From Catenovulum agarivorans DS-2 (GTDB lineage Bacteria; Pseudomonadota; Gammaproteobacteria; Enterobacterales; Alteromonadaceae): a stretch of DNA of 64,000 nucleotides. The notes beneath the pieces are model-generated. The model was not told where the DNA came from and did no database searches. It worked only from the letters and a program-made list of their open reading frames with translations. The stretch lies in NCBI RefSeq assembly GCF_000568405.1, contig NZ_ARZY01000005.1, positions 1 to 64,000 on the forward strand, written 5' to 3'. A program made the translations under genes and the position numbers. Every line of letters begins with the position of its first letter. Positions within the stretch are counted from its first letter, which is position 1. This document shows, piece after piece, positions 17,296-27,156 of this stretch.

Positions 17296-20200
17296 GATCC
17301 TCTCCTGTTTGTTGTTCTTCTAATTGGCAGTCGGCCATTAAATTATCTAAGGACTCAATGACCTTTAGTTCAATGGTGTTGTAATAAACACCATAGTAAT
17401 CACCCAAACTTTGTTCAGCGGCTTTCATGCCTCGTAAATATAAGTAATAAACACCACCAAAATGTTCTTTATAGTTGTAGGTCGGCAAACGGTTTTGCAA
17501 ATATCGATGCAGTGCCACTGAGTAGATCAAATATTGCAAATCATAATAATGACTTTGATTATTTAGCTTAAGTTGCTCAAACCCATAATCCGCTAACTGG
17601 TTGCCTAAATGGGTTGATTTGTAATCAGCAACATAATACTTACCTTGATATTCAAAAATTAAATCTATAAAGCCATGCATCATGCCTTTAATCGCATTTG
17701 TTTGTAACAGGTAATGTGCGTGTTGTTCTTGTCGGTGTTGAGCTAAAATTTTATTGAGCTTAAAGATATTTAAATAATTAAGCGGGAAATAAAACTCTGC
17801 TTCGCGTAAGGTTTGGTTAAAGTGTAAATCGGCTAAACAAAAGTGCTCACCAGTTGGCGAACCATCTAAATTCATTAGTGGTAAAGGTGTTTGCACCACT
17901 TCATCTAACCAAGCATATAAATATTGATGCTGCTCTTCGGGCAATTGTGCAAATCTCGACAATGGAGCTTCAGAAACTTCTGACCAGTTTTGCTTGCTGA
18001 AGTCACTATGTTCCAATATATCATGGAGTAAGTTGCCCGCATCAGCCCCTTTTTTTAAAGTAAACCTCAGTTCGTTTTGTATTGGCTCAACTGCTGGCTC
18101 TGCAGGGCTGGCTAATTGTTTTAAATTAAATTCGTCGTGTCGCTCTATCTGTTTTATTTGGCTATGCGAATTACGTGTCAATGAAGAAAATGAACTTAAA
18201 TACCAATTGTCTTCAATGTCGCCAGTGAAAATATGCACCGGCAATTCACCAGTACTTTGAGCTGAGTTATTTAATACTTTTACTTCAATGTCATCGACCA
18301 AGCTATCAAACTGTTTAATTGAAATTGCACCTTGCATGGCTTGCTCTTGTGCGATTTCATTGAGTTGCTGGGGCCATTTAGATTTATCTGTGCGCTGCAA
18401 ATCTAAGCATTTTGCCAAAGCAGATTTTTCTGCATGGTTATGCATAGGCATACCAATATAAAGCCTATGCTCTGCACGGGTAACCGCGACATATAATAGC
18501 CGCACAGCTTCTGCTTCGCCTTCTAATTTATTGGCTTGTAAAGCACTGGCATCTAAACCAACCTGCAGATCACTTTTGCCAGTTGCTTGGTTAAAATAGC
18601 GCAGCAAATAGTTGGTTCGATTGGCGACTTTAGTTGGGTCAGAATACTCTGTTGCAAACGGTATAAAAACAATTGGGTACTCTAATCCTTTAGATTTATG
18701 CTGAGTAACAATTTGTACTAAATGACTATCACTTTCGAGGCGTAGCTCTGCTTCACTCTGGGACTGAGGCAAACTAACTTGCTCTTTAAACCACTTCATC
18801 AGCTGTTGCGGATGTTTGAGCTGAATCGACTTTTTTTGCAAAATTTCAGCTAGATGTAGCATGTTAGTTAAACCGCGTTCATGAAACTGCGGTAATGGTT
18901 GATAGTTTTTTTGCATTAAGTCGAGTAAAACCGACATAATGCCTTTTTGCTGCCACTGTAAGCGATATTGCTGCAATTGCTCAATAACCAGATCATACTG
19001 GTTATGATTATTATCTAGGTGTAAATCAAAAATCTGTTGTGCTGTGTAACCGAACAGGTCACTGGCCAGAGCTCGATTGATCAGCTTACTGTTATCGAGC
19101 TCCAATAGCGCTTCAAGCACAAACAAAATATGTTTTGCTTGTGTTGACTCGAATACATTAGAACTTTCACTCAAATATACCGATGCTATATTCGCTTGTT
19201 GGAGGGCCTGTTTGATAACAGCTGCTTCAGTGCCTGTACGAACTAAAATAGCAATATCTTGAGGCCGTACTGCTCGATTATTTAGCTCAACCTCCTCAAG
19301 CAAACGCACGATTTCATTTGCAGTATATATGGCTAAACCTGTTTTAAGATCGGCTTTATTTTTGACTACTTTGTTATCCTCATCCGTAGGTTGGTATAAC
19401 CAGTAATTAACCGCTTGGTAGTCGCTGTTATCATTAAAAACATTCTCGGTTGATTTTTTTCCGGCATTAACTTGTTGATATTGAATGTCAAAACCAAATA
19501 CATCACGAGCAGGTAACTCTATGTTTGTGCCATGAAACAGTCGATTATACGCCTGAATAACCAATAAATTTGAGCGCCAATTGGTATCCATCACCCAAAT
19601 ATAATCAGCATGGTTACGCGCAGCCAAATAGGTAAAAATATCACCGCCCCTAAAACCATATATCGCTTGTTTAGGATCGCCTATCATAAAAAGTGCATGT
19701 TCAGCTGCGTCTACCGCATAAAGGCTTTGCAGAATCTGGTATTGATTTGTATCTGTATCTTGAAACTCATCAATCAAAGCTACAGGATATTGTTTACGTA
19801 GTTGAGGTATTAATTGCTGTTGTGCCTGCGGTTGATTTAGCGCGTTGGCGAGCAAATATATCAAGTCATCAAAATCTAATACTTTTTTAATACTCTTGTT
19901 TTGCACAAAGCTTATACGAATGTCGTCAATTGCACTTGCAACTATTTGGTTTACATCGGCCGCATCTAAATATGCTGCCAACTCAGCATCAAATGATGCA
20001 GCCGTCTTTTTATACTCATCGCGCAATGCTTTAACTGGTGCAAAAATATCACTGATTAGCTGATTATTTCGATAGCGATTACCATTGATAAAATCCCCCA
20101 CTTCTTTTGGTGCGATTTCTAGCGACGGATTATCTAACCAAGCCAACATGCAAGCCCATTCCGCTTGGCGTTTTTGTTGTTCCGCGCCCTTTTTACTATA

Positions 20201-20929
20201 CACAAGTGCTTCAAATATATCTGTTTGCTGGGCTAACAGGTCATGTCTTAATTGCTTTTTACGCGTGTTAATAGCCTCTAACCAAAGTTCAACTGCAGCT
20301 TGATGAGCTTGGTTAATCTTATCGGCTGTTGCGACAACATACTGCTGCTGTGTCTTTAATGCATTGGAAAATTGGCGAAAAAATCTATCGGGGGTGTGCC
20401 AATTATATTGATATAAAGCATCGATAATACTTTGATTGTTGGCATTTGTTCTAAACCAATCTTGTACAGCTTGAATGAGTAGCTCACTGGTATCCACTTC
20501 CATATTCATTTGCATCGGCAGCTGACTGGCAAAAGCTTGTTGGCTAAGCACTGTTTTACAAAATCCATGAATGGTGTAAATACTAGCTTCATCCAACTCT
20601 AGTAGCGCTGCTTTTAACTTTAGTTTGGCCGCTTCAGCTGGCACGGCTTGGTGTAAACTAATAAAAAATTCATCTTCTGAATCAGCTAATGATGACCATT
20701 TATTTAACGTTTCACGCAAAACCTTTTCGATACGGCCTTTAAGCTCTTCGGTTGCCGCTTTAGTGAAGGTCATCAATAAGATTTCTTTTACGCTCAGGTT
20801 TTTCTCCAGCAGTAAACGTAAATATATCCGTGTGATGTTATACGTTTTACCCGTACCTGCGCTGGCTTCAATTAAATGGCGTCCACTCAACACCATATTT
20901 TCTACTGATAACAAATTACCTTGACTCAT
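17273..20929 (-). CDS. recB: Exodeoxyribonuclease V subunit beta (RecB helicase-nuclease)
   Basis: This 1218-residue SF1A 3'-5' helicase carries the nuclease domain of RecBCD. Walker A EASAGTGKT is at 21-29, motif Ia MTFTKAA follows, and DEFQDTDTNQYQIL (motif II), VTQHKSKGLEYPIVFIP and LYVAVTRAEHRLY are present. The C-terminal PD-(D/E)xK nuclease has HDILEHSDF, GFIDLIFEYQGKYYVADYKS and the QLKLNNQSHYYDLQYLIYSVAL region. It is the recombinational repair entry enzyme and loads RecA at Chi. The ATG overlaps the recC stop (ATGA). Length is close to E. coli RecB (1180). Confidence 0.97.
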   Translation of the reverse strand: MSQGNLLSVENMVLSGRHLIEASAGTGKTYNITRIYLRLLLEKNLSVKEILLMTFTKAATEELKGRIEKVLRETLNKWSSLADSEDEFFISLHQAVPAEAAKLKLKAALLELDEASIYTIHGFCKTVLSQQAFASQLPMQMNMEVDTSELLIQAVQDWFRTNANNQSIIDALYQYNWHTPDRFFRQFSNALKTQQQYVVATADKINQAHQAAVELWLEAINTRKKQLRHDLLAQQTDIFEALVYSKKGAEQQKRQAEWACMLAWLDNPSLEIAPKEVGDFINGNRYRNNQLISDIFAPVKALRDEYKKTAASFDAELAAYLDAADVNQIVASAIDDIRISFVQNKSIKKVLDFDDLIYLLANALNQPQAQQQLIPQLRKQYPVALIDEFQDTDTNQYQILQSLYAVDAAEHALFMIGDPKQAIYGFRGGDIFTYLAARNHADYIWVMDTNWRSNLLVIQAYNRLFHGTNIELPARDVFGFDIQYQQVNAGKKSTENVFNDNSDYQAVNYWLYQPTDEDNKVVKNKADLKTGLAIYTANEIVRLLEEVELNNRAVRPQDIAILVRTGTEAAVIKQALQQANIASVYLSESSNVFESTQAKHILFVLEALLELDNSKLINRALASDLFGYTAQQIFDLHLDNNHNQYDLVIEQLQQYRLQWQQKGIMSVLLDLMQKNYQPLPQFHERGLTNMLHLAEILQKKSIQLKHPQQLMKWFKEQVSLPQSQSEAELRLESDSHLVQIVTQHKSKGLEYPIVFIPFATEYSDPTKVANRTNYLLRYFNQATGKSDLQVGLDASALQANKLEGEAEAVRLLYVAVTRAEHRLYIGMPMHNHAEKSALAKCLDLQRTDKSKWPQQLNEIAQEQAMQGAISIKQFDSLVDDIEVKVLNNSAQSTGELPVHIFTGDIEDNWYLSSFSSLTRNSHSQIKQIERHDEFNLKQLASPAEPAVEPIQNELRFTLKKGADAGNLLHDILEHSDFSKQNWSEVSEAPLSRFAQLPEEQHQYLYAWLDEVVQTPLPLMNLDGSPTGEHFCLADLHFNQTLREAEFYFPLNYLNIFKLNKILAQHRQEQHAHYLLQTNAIKGMMHGFIDLIFEYQGKYYVADYKSTHLGNQLADYGFEQLKLNNQSHYYDLQYLIYSVALHRYLQNRLPTYNYKEHFGGVYYLYLRGMKAAEQSLGDYYGVYYNTIELKVIESLDNLMADCQLEEQQTGEDRGQISLF

Positions 20930-23900
20930 AAGGTTAAATCCCTTTGCAATAGCGCATAGATAGGTTGAAATAGTTCAATACTCATTTGATAGTCTTTTAG
21001 GTAGTTTGCCGTTAACGCTTCTATATCTGGATACAACCATTGGAAGTGTTCGTTTTGTTGCCAAAACTTTTCAACGCTGTCGACCCATTTATTGAATAAA
21101 GTCTTATCGTTCTTCAATGCTGTTATATCGTGAATATCTAACTTTTTACTCTTGTTGATGGCTGTAAAGATTGGCTGCATCAATTCGATTGATATCAACC
21201 TAGGCTGGCTAAATTGCTGCTGATATGCCACAACTAGATTGGCTAATTGTGCTGATATAGATGATATATCGACAAAACTATCTTGTAGGTAGCCAGTCAC
21301 TTCAATCGTCAGCGATTCGCCTTTTCCTTGAGTGAAAATGGCAAAGGTATTTTGTTGTGTTTGTTTGTCTAAACAACTGGCTAAATGGACCAACCAATGC
21401 ATTAAATCATCTTTGGCCTTTTTGCTTGTGGGGCGAGTATGCAAAGTGCCTTGCGTCCCTTCAACAAGATCAATACTGAGTTGTAAATTATCACATGGAA
21501 TAACAACTGAACGGCGCTGATATGGTGCGCATTGACTTAGAGCTTGATGCAATTGCAGTGCTTTTTCACAAGTTTGCTCTAGCTGTTGTTCACTAGCAAT
21601 GTTTTCTGGTAACGCTCCTTGCAAACGGTACGCTCGTATTACACTGGCAACATGCTGGCTACTTGAGTCAGTGTCAGGTGCATTTTCAATTAATGCGTTG
21701 CTGATTGAGTCTGTTAATTGGTAATCTAACAGCGTATCTAGTTCAAAAGGTTCGACGTCTGTGTCTTGTGTCTGTTTTAAACTAAGCTCTAAACCTAATT
21801 TATAGCGGCAATAATAGCTAAATGGATCAACAAACATCTGCACAAGTTGATGCGCATATAACGTGGTTACTATGTCGTTCTCTGCATCATTCACCCACGG
21901 GCTAGATAGAATCTTCGGCGATTTTCGAGGCTGGGCGAGCCGATGCCATTGCACTGCATAACTGCCAAATTCTGCAAAGTTTCTTGGATTAAATGCATGC
22001 AGCGGCATCTGGTTAATGTTTGAATTCTCACCATCAAAGCACCATCCATACCCATGTACTAGGTAGCCCATTAACTCTTTTAAAATTAAACTTGGTTCTC
22101 TAACCGCGTTGTTCTTAACATCCCGCCCTTGATAACTTAAATATAATTTATTGCGTGCGGAAATGAGTGCCTCTAAAAATAAATACCTATCGTCAGAACG
22201 ACGAGAGCGATCCCCCATCCGAAACTCGGAATATTGGGTTAGGTCAAAACTTATCGGTGTTTGCTGCCTTGGATAAACGCCATCATTCAAGCCTAAAATA
22301 GCAATCACTTTAAAAGGTATACTGCGCATTGGCACCATAGAACAAAATGTAATTTGCCCAGTTAGAAATTGGCTACTGGTATCCGCTTGCGAAAATTGGT
22401 GCTGAAGATAAAATCGGATCACCTCTAGCGACAACGGTTGATTATATTGAGCTTTTTTCGTTCGTTCCGTTAAGCTATTAATTGCGTCTTGAATAATGAG
22501 CAGTGATTCTTGCTCTTGCTCGTCCACCTCGAAAAAATCTGCCAACATATCCGTTAAATACACATGCCATTTTTCGGCACTGCGAGTTTGATTCAACTCA
22601 CGGGCATGCAATTGCAATTGCTCAAGCAATTCGCACAATTGCCCTAAAACAAGCGCGTTTTGTCCTTCTACATGTGGCATATATGCAAGATCGTCTGTGA
22701 ACGCTTGTTCGCTAGAAAAGCCGTACCCAGACAGCAAGCGCTCTATCGCCCATTGCCAAGTATAAATTGCGTCGCTATTGCAATTGTGAGTGACTTGCTG
22801 CTTATGCGCATGATCTCGGCCCCAGTGGACATTCGCTTGTTTTAACCACCACTCAATTGTTTCGATTTGACTTTCGGCTAAGTTAAATTTGTTTTGTATT
22901 GCGGGCAAACGTAAATAGTCGAGAATTTTACTCACCTCAAAACGGCTATCAGGAAGCTCTAACAGTTCAAGGAAAATACTAATTATCGGCTGCGCATCTA
23001 ACTGGTTTCTATCGGCAATAGTGCAAGGTAGCCGAGTATTTTCACCTTCGACAGCTTGTTGCCTGCCCGAGCGAAATACCGATTGAATGTAAGGTGCATA
23101 GTCCTCTATCGCGGGGCACATGACAATCACATCACGTGGTGTAAGACTTGGGTCTTTAGCAAATTCGCCCAATAAGAAATCATGCAGAGCTTCTATTTCA
23201 CGCAGTGCGTTGTGGCAACTGACAAAATGAAATGAATTATCTATCTTGCTAACAGATTCAGGTGCATTACTTGCGTCATTGAGCGTTAATATATCCCGTT
23301 GAACTTGTTGCAAACAGCTTGGTGCGTCTGCACTTTCTTTTGTATGCCCACTATCAGATTTATTTTCTAAATCAAATGCGCTGATTTCAAAGCCGTTAAG
23401 CTTTTGCAAGCTCGCGAAAAACCCTTTGCCTTGTTGGCCCAAATTGGCTAACAATGGATGACCGACGTCATTTTGCTGGATCCAAGTGTCAAGTTTTTTT
23501 AATTTTAATTGTTTAAGCTGTTGCTTGACCGCTGATTTTTCAGTTTGTATATCCCCCCAGTAATCGACACATGGGTTTAGGTGATATAAATGAATATTCA
23601 CCCACTGAGCAATCACTTCAAAAAATTCTAATGTTTTTGGCGGCATTGTATTAATACCAAAGATGTGAATATCACTTGGCAATAAATGGTGATTGTGTTC
23701 AAGTACCGATAACATTTCGTCTTGTAATGCCACAGGATGATAAGCAGATTGTTCAACCAACATCATCCACAGGTGCTGCTGCCACACTTCATCAGCTTGT
23801 TGTGTATTCAACTGACCCGCTTGCCAATTGTCTATCCAATCAGGACGATAAAGCATATATTGCTCAAACACATCCGCCACTGCCTGAGCCAGCTGAAAAG

Positions 23901-24303
23901 CCTTAAGTTGTTGCTGACCTTGCTTAGCGATAGTGTTTTTATCTGATTGCCAATATTGGGTAACAAGTTCGCTTACATCCGAGTTTAGCCATTGTTCACT
24001 GTGGAAAATCTGCTCAATTCTAAAAGTGAGTATTTCTCGGCTATAAGGTGATTGTCGCGGTATTTTGTCGCTGCCGAGCACTTTTCGAGCCGTATCCCAA
24101 ATAAATCTCGAAGGCATGGGGTAGCTAATATTCATAGCGACATTGGTTAATTTTGACAATTGCATGTTGAGCCAATGCTGCATACCTTGGCTTTCAACTA
24201 AAATTATGTCTTGGCTTAATACCGAAGCCCGTCGATATTGCATCACTGAGTTAAGCAATATAACTAGGTCTTCCAATTTATTTGAGGGATAAAGAGTTAA
24301 CAC
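20926..24303 (-). CDS. recC: Exodeoxyribonuclease V subunit gamma (RecC)
   Basis: At 1125 residues it fits RecC (E. coli 1122). RecC is an inactive helicase-nuclease relative that splits the duplex and recognises Chi. Family segments include the N-terminal LYPSNKLEDL, the ESQGMQHWLNMQLS region, the FGINTMPPKTLEFF strand and the GQITFCSMVPMRSIPFKVIAILGLNDG segment followed by RQQTPISFDL. The start codon is GTG. It is the first gene of recC-recB-recD-recX and lies 58 bases after the TonB-domain lipoprotein gene on the same strand. Confidence 0.96.
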   Translation of the reverse strand: MLTLYPSNKLEDLVILLNSVMQYRRASVLSQDIILVESQGMQHWLNMQLSKLTNVAMNISYPMPSRFIWDTARKVLGSDKIPRQSPYSREILTFRIEQIFHSEQWLNSDVSELVTQYWQSDKNTIAKQGQQQLKAFQLAQAVADVFEQYMLYRPDWIDNWQAGQLNTQQADEVWQQHLWMMLVEQSAYHPVALQDEMLSVLEHNHHLLPSDIHIFGINTMPPKTLEFFEVIAQWVNIHLYHLNPCVDYWGDIQTEKSAVKQQLKQLKLKKLDTWIQQNDVGHPLLANLGQQGKGFFASLQKLNGFEISAFDLENKSDSGHTKESADAPSCLQQVQRDILTLNDASNAPESVSKIDNSFHFVSCHNALREIEALHDFLLGEFAKDPSLTPRDVIVMCPAIEDYAPYIQSVFRSGRQQAVEGENTRLPCTIADRNQLDAQPIISIFLELLELPDSRFEVSKILDYLRLPAIQNKFNLAESQIETIEWWLKQANVHWGRDHAHKQQVTHNCNSDAIYTWQWAIERLLSGYGFSSEQAFTDDLAYMPHVEGQNALVLGQLCELLEQLQLHARELNQTRSAEKWHVYLTDMLADFFEVDEQEQESLLIIQDAINSLTERTKKAQYNQPLSLEVIRFYLQHQFSQADTSSQFLTGQITFCSMVPMRSIPFKVIAILGLNDGVYPRQQTPISFDLTQYSEFRMGDRSRRSDDRYLFLEALISARNKLYLSYQGRDVKNNAVREPSLILKELMGYLVHGYGWCFDGENSNINQMPLHAFNPRNFAEFGSYAVQWHRLAQPRKSPKILSSPWVNDAENDIVTTLYAHQLVQMFVDPFSYYCRYKLGLELSLKQTQDTDVEPFELDTLLDYQLTDSISNALIENAPDTDSSSQHVASVIRAYRLQGALPENIASEQQLEQTCEKALQLHQALSQCAPYQRRSVVIPCDNLQLSIDLVEGTQGTLHTRPTSKKAKDDLMHWLVHLASCLDKQTQQNTFAIFTQGKGESLTIEVTGYLQDSFVDISSISAQLANLVVAYQQQFSQPRLISIELMQPIFTAINKSKKLDIHDITALKNDKTLFNKWVDSVEKFWQQNEHFQWLYPDIEALTANYLKDYQMSIELFQPIYALLQRDLTL

Positions 24304-24361
24304 GGGCCGCCTAAATTTAACTTTAAAATACGAAACATTGCATCTTTTGCTCTACAAGCCA

Positions 24362-24751
24362 CTATTGAATCGAATACACAATCAACTCTTGCAAGCCGGT
24401 TTTTTTTACTGGGCGTTGATTTTCAATATGCGGTTTATATTTCCATCTAAGTAATGCAGTTCTAGCAGATCTTTCAAAATAACCTTTTGGACTTGAATCT
24501 ATTACCCGGATATCTTCGGTACCGCCCTGGGCATTAATCGCATATTCCAACAATACCCAGCCAGATATACCTTTTCTTAAAGCTGTTTTTGGATATTTAG
24601 GTTCCAGTTGAATAATTGCAGAACGCCTATTGCTTGGATGTACACTCGGTTGTGGTTTAACGGCTATTTTGGGCTTTTTCACCGCAGGTGTGCTGGTTGC
24701 TTGGCAAGCCAACAATAAACTACAAGCTAACGCTACGACTATTGCTCTCAT
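24362..24751 (-). CDS. Small lipoprotein with TonB C-terminal domain
   Basis: This 129-residue protein starts with a lipoprotein signal: short basic N terminus, hydrophobic core and lipobox LLAC (C16). The residue after Cys is Gln, not Asp, so by the Lol rule the outer membrane is likely. After a Pro/Lys-rich linker (20-40) comes a TonB C-terminal domain (about 48-128): LEPKYPKTALRKGISGWVLL, EYAINAQGG, and ARTALLRWKYKP. It has no transmembrane anchor, unlike normal TonB. Similar domains occur in periplasmic TonB-like family proteins of unknown role. Its first 32 bases overlap the 3' end of tilS in another frame, so it is cotranscribed with tilS. Confidence 0.85.
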   Translation of the reverse strand: MRAIVVALACSLLLACQATSTPAVKKPKIAVKPQPSVHPSNRRSAIIQLEPKYPKTALRKGISGWVLLEYAINAQGGTEDIRVIDSSPKGYFERSARTALLRWKYKPHIENQRPVKKTGLQELIVYSIQ

Positions 24752-26108
24752 GCTTGGTGAATCCTTCCTCTATAAACCAACCTAACCCAGTTAGGTTTGA
24801 ATGACTATTTTCATCGACTAAGTACGTTTTTTCAATCCAATAACCCAGTGCTGCGACACAGTTATCGTCATAATATAAATAAGGTATTTTATGCCGAAAC
24901 CAAGGCTCGACCGATAATTCTTGTAAAAGTTTTTTGATTGTTCGACTTTGCTGACGGTAATGAGGTGAACATTTTGTTGATGACTTGACCTTATACCTAA
25001 TGCTAACCACTTCGTCTTTATGCGGTAAGCGAACTCTGTTACCTTCAGTGACTTTTGCTATTGTTAACGCCCTGCCTTGAGCTGTATTAATGACAATGGG
25101 ACTATCAACTTCAATTGTTATATCGGCATTGTCGTGCAAGATCCACTCTAAATCAACTTGCTGTAAGATATATAATTTACCATTAAAACGGCGAAGCTCA
25201 GCACCTGCTATACGAACGATAGGTTGAGCATCTGATTTAGATTGCATCGCATAGCGAATTTGTTCCATTTGTTTGCTGCTAGGCATGGATATACAGTGTT
25301 GGTCAAGCCAATAGCGTACGATATTATTTATTCGCGTTTCGGATAAACTTAAACACCTCTCCACAATTAAACATCCTTGAGCATCAATACAATTTTGACT
25401 ATCTAATTCAGCTAATTCGTTCGCCAATAGCTGATAGTCATGACACAACTGTGCGCTACGCTGCACCATTTGATTAAATTGCGGCCATTTTTTGTTTAAT
25501 TGTGGGATAATCTGTTTGCGCAAAAAATTGCGGTCAAAATTTTGATCGTTATTGCTTTCATCTTCAATCCAGCGAATTTTGTGTTCGATTGCATATTGCT
25601 CTATATCCGCTCTAGAAACCTGCAACAATGGGCGCAAAAGCACACGTTCTCCAGCTAAATTGCGCACTTCTCGCATGCTGGCTAATCCATTAGGGCCGCT
25701 TCCTCGCTTTAAACGCAGCAAAAAAGTTTCTGTTTGATCGTCTAAATGCTGCCCCGTGAATATAATGCTTTTATTATTTGTATGCTCAACTATCGCTTGA
25801 TAACGAGCATCGCGCGCTAGCGCTTCTAGCGATTGCCTAGGCCCTTTGTTAATACTAACTCGAACCGTGGTTAATTCCACATTTAACTCGGCAGTAACAG
25901 CTTTACAATGCTCAAGCCAATAATCGGCATTTGCACTGATACCATGATGTATATGAATAGCAGTTAACGGTGTATTAATCTTGCGGCAAAAATCATTTAG
26001 TAGATAAAGCAAAACGGTGGAGTCTACTCCACCGCTATAAGCTACAACAAATTGATATCCCTGTTGGTGATAAAGATTTAACTGGGCAATTTGTTTGGGG
26101 GTGAACAT
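24720..26108 (-). CDS. tilS: tRNA(Ile)-lysidine synthase
   Basis: A 462-residue enzyme that converts C34 of tRNA-Ile2 (CAU) to lysidine with ATP, allowing AUA decoding. The N-terminal PP-loop is AYSGGVDSTVLL (23-34). It is followed by HIHHGIS, GQHLDDQTETFLLRLKRGSGPNGL and DESNNDQNFDRNFLR. The C-terminal substrate-binding domains include VRLPHKDEVVSI and TIKKLLQELSVEPWFR. Length fits E. coli TilS (432). It follows accA by 8 bases, the standard order. Its 3' end overlaps the next gene by 32 bases. Confidence 0.97.
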   Translation of the reverse strand: MFTPKQIAQLNLYHQQGYQFVVAYSGGVDSTVLLYLLNDFCRKINTPLTAIHIHHGISANADYWLEHCKAVTAELNVELTTVRVSINKGPRQSLEALARDARYQAIVEHTNNKSIIFTGQHLDDQTETFLLRLKRGSGPNGLASMREVRNLAGERVLLRPLLQVSRADIEQYAIEHKIRWIEDESNNDQNFDRNFLRKQIIPQLNKKWPQFNQMVQRSAQLCHDYQLLANELAELDSQNCIDAQGCLIVERCLSLSETRINNIVRYWLDQHCISMPSSKQMEQIRYAMQSKSDAQPIVRIAGAELRRFNGKLYILQQVDLEWILHDNADITIEVDSPIVINTAQGRALTIAKVTEGNRVRLPHKDEVVSIRYKVKSSTKCSPHYRQQSRTIKKLLQELSVEPWFRHKIPYLYYDDNCVAALGYWIEKTYLVDENSHSNLTGLGWFIEEGFTKHESNSRSVSL

Positions 26109-26116
26109 ACAGCTAA

Positions 26117-27076
26117 TTAGCAGTACCCGTATGTCATTAATTTTTGATAACGACCATCTAACAATTGTTCAGCACCCTGTTGGTCTAACTCAGACAATTG
26201 CTTTTTGATTGTTTCTTTTAGGTTGTGCGCCATCAATGCCATATCGCGATGCGCACCACCTAATGGCTCTTCAATAATATTATCGATCAAGCCTAGTTCT
26301 TGTAATCGCTCCGCGGTAATCCCCATGGCTTCGGCCGCCATTTCAGCTTTTTCAGCTGACTTCCATAAAATAGAAGCACAACCTTCTGGTGAGATAACTG
26401 AATATGTGCTGTATTGCAACATATTTACTTTGTCGCCGACACCAATAGCTAATGCGCCACCAGAACCACCTTCACCTATCACAGTACAAATAACTGGAAC
26501 CTTTAAACGTGCCATGACCTTTAAGTTTTGTGCGATCGCTTCACTTTGGCCACGCTCTTCGGCGCCAACACCTGGATATGCACCTGGGGTGTCAATAAAA
26601 GTGACAATTGGTAAACCAAATCTTTCTGCAAATTCCATAATACGCAAAGCTTTACGGTACCCTTCAGGACGCGGCATACCAAAGTTGCGTTTAATTTTTT
26701 CAGCCGTATCACGACCTTTTTGATGGCCAATTACCACCACAGGTTGGCCGTCTAAACGCGCGGTGCCACAAATGATCGCAGGGTCATTTGCATAATGGCG
26801 ATCCCCAGCCATTTCGTCAAAATCAGTAAAGACACGATCAATATAATCTTGGGTATACGGGCGTTGAGGATGACGGGCTAATTGAGCAACCTGCCAAGCG
26901 CCTAAATCAGCAAAGATTTTTTTAGATAAATCTTTGCTCTTTTGTTTTAACTTATTAATTTCTTCTTCTAAGTCTAAATTAAGTTCGCCATTATTTTTAG
27001 CGACACTTTTTAGCTCTTCAATTTTTGATTCTAGCTCAGCAATTGGCTGTTCAAATTCAAGAAAACTTAAGCTCAT
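26117..27076 (-). CDS. accA: Acetyl-CoA carboxylase carboxyltransferase subunit alpha
   Basis: At exactly 319 residues, as in E. coli, this subunit pairs with AccD to transfer the carboxyl group from biotin to acetyl-CoA, the first step of fatty acid synthesis. The N-terminal [50 protein letters not shown] and the oxyanion-type [15 protein letters not shown] are clear. It lies between dnaE (81 bases upstream) and tilS. Confidence 0.98.
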   Translation of the reverse strand: MSLSFLEFEQPIAELESKIEELKSVAKNNGELNLDLEEEINKLKQKSKDLSKKIFADLGAWQVAQLARHPQRPYTQDYIDRVFTDFDEMAGDRHYANDPAIICGTARLDGQPVVVIGHQKGRDTAEKIKRNFGMPRPEGYRKALRIMEFAERFGLPIVTFIDTPGAYPGVGAEERGQSEAIAQNLKVMARLKVPVICTVIGEGGSGGALAIGVGDKVNMLQYSTYSVISPEGCASILWKSAEKAEMAAEAMGITAERLQELGLIDNIIEEPLGGAHRDMALMAHNLKETIKKQLSELDQQGAEQLLDGRYQKLMTYGYC

Positions 27077-27156
27077 GGATCTGTTTCTGCCCTATTAATT
27101 TAATTTCCTAACGGATTGCATCCGTATTTAATTCGGTAGATTTTAACTAAAATAAA

